Both the position numbers and the translations under genes were made by a program. From DASPWW01 sp963841715 (lineage in GTDB: Bacteria; Actinomycetota; Thermoleophilia; Solirubrobacterales; 70-9): a DNA stretch of 64,000 nt. Where the stretch lies: assembly GCA_963841715.1 (NCBI GenBank), contig CAWJDP010000005.1, positions 1 to 64,000 of the forward strand, in the 5' to 3' direction. Below, one piece after another: positions 42,622 to 51,064 of this stretch (the first letter of the stretch is position 1; the number at the start of each line of letters is the position of its first letter). The notes beneath the pieces are model-generated. The model was not told where the DNA came from. It saw only the letters and a program-made list of their open reading frames with translations, and did not search any database.

Positions 42622-43065
42622 TCAGCTTCCGCAGACCTTGAGCCCGAAGGCCTTCGCGGCCTGGTTGGTCTTCGCGAACGGATCCTGACCCTGCGCCTGG
42701 TCGGTCAGCAGCGTCGGGTCCTTCTTCGCGGTGTCGATCGAGTTCTGGGCGTCGTCCAAGACCTGCTTCGCCTGATCCTCACCCGGCGAGGGTGGCGTCA
42801 GGTCGTTGATCTGGTCGACCTGGTCCTGGATGTTCGGGATCAGCGTGTCGGTTGCGAACTTCTCCTGGTCCTGGCTCGACGGCCTGCCGCTCGAGAACTG
42901 CTTCTTCACCTCTGCGTTGATCTCGTCGTTCCCCTTCTTGCAGATCGCGTCGGCCTGCTTGATCCAGTCCGACTTCGGCTGGGTGTCGTCCCCGCCGCCG
43001 CCGCATCCAGCGGCGATTCCCGCTGCCGCCAGCACTGCAGCGAGCGAGTAGGTCCGCTTCTTCAT
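42622..43065 (-). CDS. Lipoprotein, tandem paralogue 3
   Basis: A 147-residue lipoprotein with lipobox IAAGC, first of the three in transcription order. Body: WIKQADAICKKGNDEINAEV, SSQDQEKFATDTLIPNIQDQVDQI and NDLTPPSPGEDQ, NSIDTAKKDPTLL and GQDPFAKTNQAAKAFGLKVC. The start follows AAGGAGA, a good ribosome site. Its leader at 43066-43143 should hold the promoter. The three copies have kept their Cys pair and core motifs but differ elsewhere, which indicates an old duplication under selection for the fold. Confidence 0.82.
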   Translation of the reverse strand: MKKRTYSLAAVLAAAGIAAGCGGGGDDTQPKSDWIKQADAICKKGNDEINAEVKKQFSSGRPSSQDQEKFATDTLIPNIQDQVDQINDLTPPSPGEDQAKQVLDDAQNSIDTAKKDPTLLTDQAQGQDPFAKTNQAAKAFGLKVCGS

Positions 43066-43143
43066 CGTGTCTCCTTAGCTCTCTAGCCCCACACCCGGCG
43101 CGGACTCTATGCGTCGCGCGTATTGGGTGCCGTGCGCCCGGCC

Positions 43144-43830
43144 CTACTGCGGCGTGTTCGCGAGCGAGCGCCAGAGGTAGAGGCAGGCGAGGGTTCGGTG
43201 CGGGCGCCACGGCTCGGCGATGCGCTCGAGCTCGCTCGGGCCGGGAAGCTCATCAAGGGCGTAGGCGAGCTGGACCGCGCGGCGAATGCCGAGATCGCCC
43301 GTCGAGACGACGTCGGGCCGCCCGAGGTGGAAGATCAGGAACATCTCCGCGGTCCAGCGGCCGACACCCTTGATCTCGGTCAGCTCCGCGACGACGTCGT
43401 CGTCGGAGAGATCGCCGAGCCGCCCGAGGTCGAGCTCCCCGGAGTCGGTGCGCTCGGCGAACTCGGTCAGGTAGCGGAGCTTCGCGCCCGAGAGGCCGGC
43501 GCCGCGGAGGTCATCGGGGTCGCCCTCGAGCAGGCCCTTCGGCCGCAGCGGCTCGCCGCCGGCGACGTCGATCACCCGGCCCCAGATCGTCGCCGCCGCC
43601 TTCGTCGACAGCTGCTGGCCGACGATCGCGCGCGCGATCGCCTCGAATGGATCCGGGCGCGAGGCCCTGCGGTCGGTCTGAGGGTCGATCGGGCCGCCGT
43701 CGTCGATCAGCCCGCGAAGGACGTGATCGGCACGGCGCAGGTACTCGTCGTCGTCGCCGACGCCGGGTGTGCTGATCCTGCTCAGACCCGCTGGATCAGC
43801 GTGCCCGTCCCGAGCCCGCCACCGCAGCAC
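43144..43830 (-). CDS. DNA-3-methyladenine glycosylase II-like (HhH-GPD)
   Basis: Alkylated-base repair glycosylase of the AlkA/HhH-GPD group. The helix-hairpin-helix is LTEIKGVGRWTAEMFLIF and the catalytic Asp is in DVVSTGDLGIRRA; PFEAIARAIVGQQLSTKAAATIW precedes it. No C-terminal FeS cluster. At about 228 residues it is the short AlkA form. The ATG at 43830 overlaps the thiolase gene by 49 bases and the first 20 residues look non-conserved, so the true start may be later (possibly a CTG near 43785). Not linked in function to the neighbouring thiolase. Confidence 0.85.
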   Translation of the reverse strand: MLRWRARDGHADPAGLSRISTPGVGDDDEYLRRADHVLRGLIDDGGPIDPQTDRRASRPDPFEAIARAIVGQQLSTKAAATIWGRVIDVAGGEPLRPKGLLEGDPDDLRGAGLSGAKLRYLTEFAERTDSGELDLGRLGDLSDDDVVAELTEIKGVGRWTAEMFLIFHLGRPDVVSTGDLGIRRAVQLAYALDELPGPSELERIAEPWRPHRTLACLYLWRSLANTPQ

Positions 43831-44960
43831 ATCGTCACGAGGCCCGTCTCCCTGTCGGAGCGCTCGAGCTCGTGCAGCAGCGTCGTGATCAGCCGCGCGC
43901 CGGTCGAGCCGAGCGGATGGCCGATCGCGATCGCGCCGCCGTTGACGTTGACGCGGTCCATATCGGGCTCGAGCTCACGCCGCCACGCGGCAACGACGGA
44001 GGCGAATGCCTCGTTGATCTCGATCAGGTCGATGTCGTCGATCTTCATCCCGTTGCGATCGAGAATCTTGTTCGTCGCCGGGATCGGACCGGTGAGCATC
44101 AGCACAGGGTCGACGCCGACCGTCGTCTGATCGACGATCTTGGCGCGAGGCTTGAGGCCGAGCTCGTCGGCCTTCTCCCGGGTCATCATCAGCACGGCAG
44201 CGGCTCCGTCGGAGACCTGCGAGGAGTTGCCGGCCGTGATCTTGCCGTCCTCCTTGAACGCCGGCTTCAGCGACGAGAGCTTCTCGAGGCTCGTGTCCGG
44301 GCGGATGCCCTGATCGGTCTCGTAGGTGTCGCCGTTGACCGAGAACGGGATGATCTCCCGCTCGAAGCGACCCTCCTCGGTGGCGCGGTGCGCCAGCTGG
44401 TGCGAGCGCAGGCCGATCTCGTCGAGCTCCGAGCGCGGGATCTCCCACTGGTCGGCGATCATCTCCGCCGAGATCCCCTGCGGAACGAGGTTGTAGCGCT
44501 CCATCAGCTCGGGCGAGAACGCGAAGCCGTGCTCCTTCATCACCTCGGCCGAGTCGGCGAAGGAGATGTGTCCCATGTGCTCGACGCCGCCGCCGATCGC
44601 GGCATCGTGGACGCCGGAGGCGATCAGCGCCGCGGCGAAGTTGACCGCCTGCTGGGCGGAGCCGCACTGACGGTCGACCGTGGTCGCAGGCGTCTCGATC
44701 GGCAGCCCGGCCTCGAGCCAGGCGTTGCGCCCGATGTTGATCGCCTGCTCACCGAACTGCTGCACGCAGCCGGCGACGACGTCCTCGACGTGCATCGGGT
44801 CGATCCCCGTGCGCGAGATCACCTCGCTGAAGGTCTTCGCAAGCAGGTTGGAGGGGTGGGTGTCCTTGTAGTAGCCCTTCTCCTCGTGGCCGCGCCCGAC
44901 AGGCGTGCGCGCCGCCTCCACGATGACCACCTCGCGGCCCTGGAAGTTCCCGTTCTTCAT
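43782..44960 (-). CDS. Acetyl-CoA acetyltransferase (thiolase)
   Basis: Thiolase for the last step of beta-oxidation (or acetoacetyl-CoA formation). The ATG at 44960 has GGAGGG before it, giving 392 residues; a longer frame exists but has no ribosome site. Motifs: EAARTPVGRG, nucleophile Cys in VDRQCGSAQQA, GGVEHMG, INEAFA, NVNGGAIAIGHPLGSTGAR and the catalytic Cys in TMCCGGGLG. Divergent from the 3-hydroxyacyl-CoA dehydrogenase at 45058, with an operator-like palindrome between them shared with the acyl-CoA dehydrogenase at 35.7 kb. Confidence 0.94.
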   Translation of the reverse strand: MKNGNFQGREVVIVEAARTPVGRGHEEKGYYKDTHPSNLLAKTFSEVISRTGIDPMHVEDVVAGCVQQFGEQAINIGRNAWLEAGLPIETPATTVDRQCGSAQQAVNFAAALIASGVHDAAIGGGVEHMGHISFADSAEVMKEHGFAFSPELMERYNLVPQGISAEMIADQWEIPRSELDEIGLRSHQLAHRATEEGRFEREIIPFSVNGDTYETDQGIRPDTSLEKLSSLKPAFKEDGKITAGNSSQVSDGAAAVLMMTREKADELGLKPRAKIVDQTTVGVDPVLMLTGPIPATNKILDRNGMKIDDIDLIEINEAFASVVAAWRRELEPDMDRVNVNGGAIAIGHPLGSTGARLITTLLHELERSDRETGLVTMCCGGGLGTGTLIQRV

Positions 44961-45005
44961 GCCAACCCTCCGTTCGACTTCGCTTGCCCGCAAGACTAAC
45001 CGAAT

Positions 45006-45027
45006 TGGTTGACTGGTCAGTCAACCA
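45006..45027. promoter_or_regulatory. Operator-like palindrome between thiolase and 3-hydroxyacyl-CoA dehydrogenase genes
   Basis: Arms TGGTTGACT (45006-45014) and AGTCAACCA (45019-45027) are an exact 9-bp inverted repeat around GGTC. The inner 14 bases (TGACTGGTCAGTCA) are identical to the site upstream of the acyl-CoA dehydrogenase. The spot is centred 40-50 bp from both divergent starts and overlaps a TTGACT on each strand, so a repressor bound here could block both genes. Confidence 0.75.
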
Positions 45028-45057
45028 GGGAGAAACAGGCATACTTCCGCGCCTGAA

Positions 45058-45879
45058 ATGGGACCCGGGTTCGAGACACCAGGGATCGCCGGCACGGGCA
45101 CGGTCGCGACCGGGCTCGCCGCCTGCGCGAGCGCCGTCGGCCCAGTGGTGATGCTCGCGCGCAGCGACGAGTCGGCGCTGAAGGCGGAGCGGAGGCTCGG
45201 CTCGATCGCCGAGAGGCTCGACGGTGCCGACCTCGGGCGGGTCAGGTTCACGACGGATGTCTCGGAGCTCTCGGACTGCGACGTCGTCGTCGAGGCGATC
45301 GTCGAGGACCTGCAGACGAAGGGCGAGCTGATCGGCGAGGTCGGGCGCACCGCCCCCAGAGCCGCGCTCGCGAGCACGACCTCGGCGCTCAGCATCCACG
45401 AGATCGGCGAGATGAGCGGCCACGCATCGCGCCTGTTCGGCCTCCACGTCTTCAACCCGGTCGCGAAGATGGAGCTGGTCGAGCTCTGCTTCACGAAAGG
45501 GCTTGACGCCTCGATCCCCGACCGCGCGCGGGCGTGGTGCGAGGGGATCGGCAAGCGGGGGGTCGAGGTCCCCGACCAGGCGGGGTTCGTCGTCAACAGG
45601 CTGCTTTTCCCGTATCTGTTCGACGCCGTGCACATGATGGAGCGGACGGGGATGAGCGCCGAGGACGTCGACGCGTGCATGACGCTCGGCGCCGGGCACC
45701 CGATGGGCCCGCTGGCGCTGCTCGATCTCGTCGGCCTCGACGTCGCGATGGCGATCGGAGAGGCGCTCTACGAGGAGAGCGAGCTACCCGCTCACCAGCC
45801 GCCGGAGCTGCTGCGCGCGCTCGTCTCCGAGCGCAAGCTCGGGCGCAAGACCGGCGCCGGCTTTCACGACTACGACTAG
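45058..45879 (+). CDS. 3-hydroxybutyryl-CoA / 3-hydroxyacyl-CoA dehydrogenase
   Basis: NAD-dependent oxidation of 3-hydroxyacyl-CoA in beta-oxidation. The 273-residue protein has Rossmann motif GTGTVATGLA, a DVVVEAIVEDL segment, HVFNPVAKMELVEL, the VPDQAGFVVNRLL dimer/active-site region and a C-terminal GHPMGPLALLDLVGLDV. The start follows the shared palindrome directly. With thiolase and acyl-CoA dehydrogenase in the window, three of the four spiral enzymes are present; enoyl-CoA hydratase is not. Confidence 0.92.
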   Translation: MGPGFETPGIAGTGTVATGLAACASAVGPVVMLARSDESALKAERRLGSIAERLDGADLGRVRFTTDVSELSDCDVVVEAIVEDLQTKGELIGEVGRTAPRAALASTTSALSIHEIGEMSGHASRLFGLHVFNPVAKMELVELCFTKGLDASIPDRARAWCEGIGKRGVEVPDQAGFVVNRLLFPYLFDAVHMMERTGMSAEDVDACMTLGAGHPMGPLALLDLVGLDVAMAIGEALYEESELPAHQPPELLRALVSERKLGRKTGAGFHDYD

Positions 45880-45890
45880 ACCGCCGGGCG

Positions 45891-46193
45891 CTATCCCGAG
45901 GCTCTGCGGCTCGCGGCCTTGCCCTTGCGGCGCGGCTTCGCGCGCTGCTTCGGCACCGGAGGCTCCTCGTGCTTGCCGCACAGGTCCCAGACGGCATCCG
46001 CCTCGGAGATCCCCTGCGCCTTCGCGTCACGGGTGACCTGGCGCCACGGCAGCTCGGCCTCGGGGAGGTCGTCCCAGCGCGCTAGGTCGAGCGCCTGGAG
46101 CGAGCGCTGGAGCGCGGGGCCGAGGTGCTCCTGGGCACGCAGCAGAGCCCTCAGCACCTCAAGCTGCTTGTCGGTGAGCCTCACGACCCACAT
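45891..46193 (-). CDS. Small hypothetical protein, basic C-terminus
   Basis: A 100-residue protein with strong ribosome site (GAGGAGGTCGCG) before the ATG at 46193. The first half is helical (LTDKQLEVLRALLRAQEHLG), followed by WDDLPEAELPWRQV, DAVWDLCGKHEEPPV and a Lys/Arg-rich tail RKGKAASRRA. No family recognised. The basic tail suggests nucleic-acid binding. It ends 11 bp after the convergent dehydrogenase stop, and its start is 77 bp downstream of the transporter gene end. Confidence 0.6.
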   Translation of the reverse strand: MWVVRLTDKQLEVLRALLRAQEHLGPALQRSLQALDLARWDDLPEAELPWRQVTRDAKAQGISEADAVWDLCGKHEEPPVPKQRAKPRRKGKAASRRASG

Positions 46194-46270
46194 CGCGACC
46201 TCCTCGCTCCTCGCTGGCTCGGACGCAGGTCAAGCTACGCGCGCACGCGGACGGAAGCGGCGGCGCGGAT

Positions 46271-47587
46271 CTACGCTGTTTGCGCGGCCGCCTGCTCCGG
46301 CTCGGTGGGCGGGTGGATGCGCACGGCGACGATCCGGTTCTCGCGCACCGACTCGACGCGCAGCGTGTACCCGTCGGCCTGGACGACGTCGCCCCGCTTC
46401 GGCAGCCGGCCGAGCTCGCCGAACACGTAACCGCCGACCGAGTTGTAGGCGTCGGTGTCGACGGGGAGCTGGATTCCGACGTCGGCGAGGTCGCCGAGCG
46501 GGACGTGGCCGCGCACGTACCAGTCGCCGTTCGTGAGCCGGCGAACCGAGCCCGAGCGCGGGTCGGTCTCGTCCTCGATCTCGCCGACGACCTCCTCGAG
46601 GATGTCCTCGACGGTGACGATGCCGACCGTGCGCCCGTACTCGTCCACGACCACGCCCATGTAGCTGCGCTGGCGCTGGAGCTCGGCCAGTAGGTCGTCG
46701 AGCGGCTTCGTCTCGGGGACGATCCACGCCTCGTGGATCGCCGCCTCGATCGGCGCCGCGGCGCCGGCGTTCATGTACAGCCGCGCGAGGCTGTTGTTGT
46801 GGACGATCCCGCGCACGCGGTCGGGGTTGTCGTCCTCGATCACGACGAGCCGCGTGTGGCCCGATGACACGCAGCGCCGCAGCGCCTGCTCGACGCTCTC
46901 GGTCGCGTCGACGGTGACGACCGCGGGGATCGGCGTCATCACCTCGCGCGCCTGCTGCTCGTGGAGGTGGAAGACGCCGGACAGCATCCCCGCCTCGCCG
47001 GGGTCGAGCTGGCCCTCGGAGCGGGATTGGTCGATGATCGACTTCAGGTCCTCGGAGGTGTGCTCCTCGGCGAGGTCTTGGGGGTTGACCCCGAACAGGC
47101 GCACGACCGCGTTCGCGACCGCGGTCAAGCCGAGCGTGAATGGGGCCGTCATTGACCCGAACAGATCGAGCGGGCGCGCGAGCCGCCGCAGTGCCCCCTC
47201 CGCGCGCGTGATCGCGAGCATCTTCGGAACCTGCTCGCCGAGCACGATGTGGATCGAGGTCACGATCGTGAACGCGATCACGACGGAGATCACGACCGCG
47301 ACACCGTGCGAGAGCCCGCCGAACACCGGCTCGAGCAGGCGCGCAATCGAGGGCTCGCCGAGGAAGCCGATCCCGATCGAGGCCATCGTGATCCCGACCT
47401 GGCACGCGGATAGCGACTCGTCGAGTTGCTCGATCTGCTCGAGCGCGAGCTTGGCGCCGCGGGCGTTGCCGCCGGCGAGCGTCTCGAGCCGCGCCCGCCG
47501 CGCCCGCACGAGCGCGAACTCGGCGGCGACGAAGAGCCCGTTGATCGCCACGAGGACGAGCAGCAGGATGAGCAGGACGACGCTCAC
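46271..47587 (-). CDS. Hemolysin-family (CNNM-domain) CBS/CorC protein, putative ion transporter
   Basis: A 438-residue integral membrane protein of the HlyC/CorC (CNNM) family. The N-terminal DUF21/CNNM region has four hydrophobic segments (AINGLFVAAEFALVRARRARLE); two CBS domains follow (DATESVEQALRRCVSSGHTRLVV and MGVVVDEYGRTVGIVTVEDILEEVVGEI), and a C-terminal CorC_HlyC domain with SVGGYVFGELGRLPKRGD. Relatives take part in magnesium/cobalt homeostasis; the cation is not established. GTG start at 47587. Confidence 0.92.
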   Translation of the reverse strand: MSVVLLILLLVLVAINGLFVAAEFALVRARRARLETLAGGNARGAKLALEQIEQLDESLSACQVGITMASIGIGFLGEPSIARLLEPVFGGLSHGVAVVISVVIAFTIVTSIHIVLGEQVPKMLAITRAEGALRRLARPLDLFGSMTAPFTLGLTAVANAVVRLFGVNPQDLAEEHTSEDLKSIIDQSRSEGQLDPGEAGMLSGVFHLHEQQAREVMTPIPAVVTVDATESVEQALRRCVSSGHTRLVVIEDDNPDRVRGIVHNNSLARLYMNAGAAAPIEAAIHEAWIVPETKPLDDLLAELQRQRSYMGVVVDEYGRTVGIVTVEDILEEVVGEIEDETDPRSGSVRRLTNGDWYVRGHVPLGDLADVGIQLPVDTDAYNSVGGYVFGELGRLPKRGDVVQADGYTLRVESVRENRIVAVRIHPPTEPEQAAAQTA

Positions 47588-47676
47588 GTCGTCAGTTGCT
47601 CAGGCGACGAAGGCGACAGGGATGTGGCCGCGGACTCGGAGGCTGCTCGTCGTCGTTCATCAGCGGCCGGGCAAGG

Positions 47677-47775
47677 CTAGCAAGGGGGGCGCTGCCCCTG
47701 GCTCTGGGCTTGAGCCGAGGCTCGACGTGCTGCGGCGGCGGCGATCAGCAGGCCTGTGAACGAGACATCGGGCAT
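47677..47775 (-). pseudogene. Short N-terminal remnant, possible cation:proton antiporter
   Basis: An ATG that overlaps the disulfide oxidoreductase stop (TGATG) opens MPDVSFTGLLIAAAAA and then stops after 32 residues with an Ala/Gln-rich run. From memory this start resembles KefB-type cation:proton antiporters, which would continue for some 380 residues; the remainder is not seen. It is best read as a remnant of a deleted downstream gene coupled to the oxidoreductase, or as a short unrelated ORF. A low-confidence call, based on one short match. Confidence 0.35.
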
Positions 47776-49127
47776 CAGGCGGCCGCGCCCGTCCTCGCTC
47801 CGAGGTCGATCAGCCCGTCGAGGAAGGACTCTGAGAACGACGGGAACGGCTGGATCGTGTCGCCGAGAACGTCGAGCGGCAGCCGCGCGCGGATCGCGAC
47901 CGTGGCCTGCTGCAGCCACTCGCCGGCCTCGGGGCCGAGCGCGTAGGCGCCGGTCAGCCGCTCGCCGTCGGAGACCAGCGTCAGGAACCAGTTGTGCTCG
48001 GCGTACTCGCGCGTGAAGGTCGAGGTTCGCGCCACCCCGGAGAGATCGACGGTCGCCGTCTTGGCGCCCTCGGCCTCGCCGACCGACGCCGCCTGTGGAT
48101 CCGTGAACACGATCCGCGGCACGGCGTCGTAGCTCGCCTTCGCTTCGTCACCGAGGATGTTCGCGGCGACGACCCGGCCCTGGTACTTGCCGACGTAGGT
48201 CAGAGGCCAGATCCCGGTCGCGTCGCCGATCGCCCACACGTTCTCCCCCGCGGAGCACCGCTCGTCGACCTCGATCCCGCCCCGCCCGGGTTCGATCCCG
48301 ACGCTGTCGAGGCCGATGCCGTCGACGCTGGCGCGGCGGCCGGTCGCGACGAGGAGCCGCTCGCCGCGCGCCTCGGGCCCGTCGTTGAACTCGAGCACGA
48401 ACTCGTCACCGTCGCGCCGCGCGCCGGAGGCGAGCTCGCCGAGCCGCAGCTCGATCCCCTCCGCCTCGAGCGCCTCGCCGAGCGCCTTCCCGAGTGGCGC
48501 CGGCTCGCGCGGGAGCACGTGGTCCTCGCCCTCGATCAGGCTCACGTCGGCACCGAATCGCGAGATCGCCTGCGAGAGCTCGGTGCCGACCGGGCCGCCG
48601 CCGAGGACCATGAGCCGTCGCGGGACCTCCTTGATCCCGGTCGCCTCGCGGTTCGTCCACAAGCCGTCGAGCTCGCGCAGGCCCGGAATCGGAGGGATCA
48701 CGGGATCGGAGCCGGTCGCGACCACGATGTGCTCGGTCGCGAGCGTCTCGCCCTCGACCTCGACCGCGCCCGGGCCGGCGATCTTGGCCTCGCCCCGATG
48801 GAGGTCGACCTCGATCGACTCGAGCCACGAGAGCTGGCCCGCGTCGTCGTAGTCGGAGACCTGGAAGTCGCGCCACCCGAACGCCGCCGCGGGGTCGATC
48901 TTGCCGCTCACAGCCTGCTCCGCACCCGGCGCCTCGCGCGCGTGCTGGAGCGCCTCACCGGGCCGAAGCAGCGTCTTCGACGGGATGCAGGCCCAGTACG
49001 AGCACTCGCCGCCAACGAGCTCGCGCTCGACGATCGCGACCCGCTTTCCCCCTGCGGCAAGCCGCCCGGCGCAGTGCTCGCCTGCCGGGCCGCCCCCGAT
49101 GATGATCACGTCGTAGGCGTCGCTCAT
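47775..49127 (-). CDS. Pyridine nucleotide-disulfide oxidoreductase (FAD)
   Basis: A 450-residue class I flavoprotein disulfide reductase. The FAD motif is DVIIIGGGPAGEHCAG, the redox-active disulfide is in GGECSYWACIPSKTLLRP (C-x4-C), NAD(P) binding is at RRLMVLGGGPVGTEL, and GDATGIWPLTYVGKYQGRVVA closes the FAD site. The spacing of Cys and the GDATG element match mercuric reductase/dihydrolipoamide dehydrogenase relatives, but no lipoyl or mercury genes are near, so the substrate is open. The ATG overlaps the glycosidase gene's stop (ATGA). Confidence 0.9.
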   Translation of the reverse strand: MSDAYDVIIIGGGPAGEHCAGRLAAGGKRVAIVERELVGGECSYWACIPSKTLLRPGEALQHAREAPGAEQAVSGKIDPAAAFGWRDFQVSDYDDAGQLSWLESIEVDLHRGEAKIAGPGAVEVEGETLATEHIVVATGSDPVIPPIPGLRELDGLWTNREATGIKEVPRRLMVLGGGPVGTELSQAISRFGADVSLIEGEDHVLPREPAPLGKALGEALEAEGIELRLGELASGARRDGDEFVLEFNDGPEARGERLLVATGRRASVDGIGLDSVGIEPGRGGIEVDERCSAGENVWAIGDATGIWPLTYVGKYQGRVVAANILGDEAKASYDAVPRIVFTDPQAASVGEAEGAKTATVDLSGVARTSTFTREYAEHNWFLTLVSDGERLTGAYALGPEAGEWLQQATVAIRARLPLDVLGDTIQPFPSFSESFLDGLIDLGARTGAAA

Positions 49128-50983
49128 GTGGCTGAGCTCCTTTCCTTGGCTTGGTCGATGTCCCATGCCGCCTTGATCAGCCCGATGTGGCTGAACGCCT
49201 GGGGGAAGTTCCCGAGCATCTCGCCGCTCGCCGCGTCGACCTCCTCGGCGAGAAGGTCGAGGTCGTTGGCGAATCCGGCAAGCCGGTCGAAGAGCTCCTC
49301 CGCGCGCTCGAGCTCGCCGGCGCGCGCGAAGCAGGAAACGAGCCAGAACGAGCAGATCACGAATGTGCCCTCCTCGCCCTCGAGCCCGTCGGCGTTCTCG
49401 CCCTCGCTGTTCAGGTAGCGGAGCACGAGCCCGTCCTGGGTGAGCTCGCGTGCGATCGCATCGATCGTCGAGCGCACGCGCTCGTCGGTCGCGGGCAGGA
49501 AGTCGACCAGCGGGATCAGCAGCAGCGACCCGTCGAGCTCCTCCGATCCGAACGACTGCACGAACGCCTGCTGCTTGTCGCTCCAGCCCTCGGTCATGAT
49601 CGCCTCGCGGATCGCCTCGCGTCCGGCGGACCACTCGGCCTCACGCGCGAACTCACCCAGCTGCGGAGCCAGCTTCACGGCACGGTCGAGCGCGACCCAG
49701 CACAGCAGCGCCGAGGACACGTGGCGCTGGGGCGGCCCGCGCATCTCCCAGATCCCCGCGCCCGGCTCCTTCCAGCGCGACATCGCCGTGTTCGCGAGCT
49801 CGGCCGCGAAGCGCTGGATCTCGGGGTGGAGCTCGCCGAGCCGCTCGCGATACTGGTGGATGGCCGACAGGAGCTCGCCGTAGACGTCGAGCTGGATCTG
49901 GGTCCAGGCGCCGTTTCCGACCCGGACCGGGCTCGAATCGCGCCACCCGCGCAGATGGGGCAGGGTTCGCTCGCTGAGATCGTGCTCGCCTCCGATCCCG
50001 TACATGATCTGCAGCGAGGTCCGCTCGTCGACGCGCCCGCCGGCGGAGCTGGTCATGAACGAGACGAAGCGCCCGGCCTCGTCTGAGCAGGCGCCGACAT
50101 ACAGCGCCTCGAGCGTCAGGCTCGAGTCGCGGATCCACGAGAAGCGGTAGTCCCAGTTTCGCTCCCCGCCCTCGGACTCGGGCAGCGAGGTAGTCGCCGC
50201 GGCGACGATCGCGCCGGTCGGGTGGTAGGTGAGCCCCTTGAGCACGCGCGAGGACAGACGCACGAGCTCGCGGTGCGGGCCCTCGTAGATGTCGTGCTCG
50301 GCCTCCCACGAGCGCCACGTCTCGGCGACGTCCTCGATCCGAGCGCCGACGCGGTCGGCCGGCGTCGGCTCGAGCGCGGTCGCCTCGGGCGGGGCCCAGC
50401 GCAGCGCGAACCCGACGCCCTCGCCCTCGGAGACCGCGAACGTGGCCCGCATCGTCGCCTCGCCGACCTCGAGCGGAGCCCCGGCGGTGACCGCGAGCTG
50501 GTTCGGCCCCCCGAATGTCCGCCCCCCGTCCTCGGTCCGCCGGCACAGCGGACGCACGAGCCCGTACTCGGGCCGCGGCGCGAGCTCCATCTCGATCTCG
50601 ACGCTCCCAGAGAGGCCCTCCACCAGCCGCAGGACCTCATGCGGAGCCTCGTGTCCAAGCTCGTGGGCGCGCTGCCCTTCGCGGAGGGCGAGCGCGTCGA
50701 CGAGCCGCGCCGTCCCGTTCTCGGTCGTGAACGTCGTCTCGAGCACGAGCGTGCCGTCGCGGTAGCGGCGCTCGGAGCGGAACTCGCCGCTCGGGGTCAG
50801 GCTCCAGTGTCCGGCCTCGGGATCGAGCATCCGGACGAGCATCGCCGGACTGTCGAAGCGCGGCATGCACAGCCAGTCGATCGAGCCGGACGTGCTCACG
50901 AGCGCCGCCGAGTTGCTGTCCGAGATCAGGCCGTAGTCCGCGATCGGCCGAAACTCCTCGCCGCTCCCCTTCTCTCCAGACAT
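49124..50983 (-). CDS. GH15 family glycoside hydrolase (glucoamylase/trehalase-like)
   Basis: A 619-residue cytoplasmic protein without signal peptide. It starts with an N-terminal beta domain (IADYGLISDSNSAALVSTSGSIDWLCMPRFDSPAM), then the (alpha/alpha)6 barrel with GERNWDYRFSWIRDSSLTLEAL and QLDVYGELLSAIHQY, ending in a last helix region. These are GH15 glucoamylase/trehalase-type features, and the conserved Glu of the barrel ends is probably in FVQSFGSEELD or nearby. Translationally coupled to the disulfide reductase downstream (overlap ATGA). Substrate unproven; glycan or trehalose breakdown is likely. Confidence 0.88.
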   Translation of the reverse strand: MSGEKGSGEEFRPIADYGLISDSNSAALVSTSGSIDWLCMPRFDSPAMLVRMLDPEAGHWSLTPSGEFRSERRYRDGTLVLETTFTTENGTARLVDALALREGQRAHELGHEAPHEVLRLVEGLSGSVEIEMELAPRPEYGLVRPLCRRTEDGGRTFGGPNQLAVTAGAPLEVGEATMRATFAVSEGEGVGFALRWAPPEATALEPTPADRVGARIEDVAETWRSWEAEHDIYEGPHRELVRLSSRVLKGLTYHPTGAIVAAATTSLPESEGGERNWDYRFSWIRDSSLTLEALYVGACSDEAGRFVSFMTSSAGGRVDERTSLQIMYGIGGEHDLSERTLPHLRGWRDSSPVRVGNGAWTQIQLDVYGELLSAIHQYRERLGELHPEIQRFAAELANTAMSRWKEPGAGIWEMRGPPQRHVSSALLCWVALDRAVKLAPQLGEFAREAEWSAGREAIREAIMTEGWSDKQQAFVQSFGSEELDGSLLLIPLVDFLPATDERVRSTIDAIARELTQDGLVLRYLNSEGENADGLEGEEGTFVICSFWLVSCFARAGELERAEELFDRLAGFANDLDLLAEEVDAASGEMLGNFPQAFSHIGLIKAAWDIDQAKERSSAT

Positions 50984-51038
50984 CGGGCGTAAGACTCGCG
51001 CCTATGCGAATCCGTTACAAGGGGGGCTCCGTCCCCTC

Positions 51039-51055
51039 GGCGCCCTCCGGGCGCC
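51039..51055 (+). other. Inverted repeat before the ECF sigma gene
   Basis: GGCGCCC-TCC-GGGCGCC, 7-bp arms and a 3-base loop, lies 10 bases before the sigma factor GTG and 55 bases from the divergent glycosidase start. It could be an operator or hairpin acting on the sigma gene; a preceding GTTACAA is reminiscent of an element before the permease at 56.4 kb (CGTTACAA). Evidence is weak. Confidence 0.35.
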
Positions 51056-51064
51056 TCCGCCCGC

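Noticed and set aside
43782..45879. Polyhydroxybutyrate synthesis operon
   Set aside because: No PHA synthase nearby and the dehydrogenase/thiolase share an operator with an acyl-CoA dehydrogenase, so oxidation is likelier.
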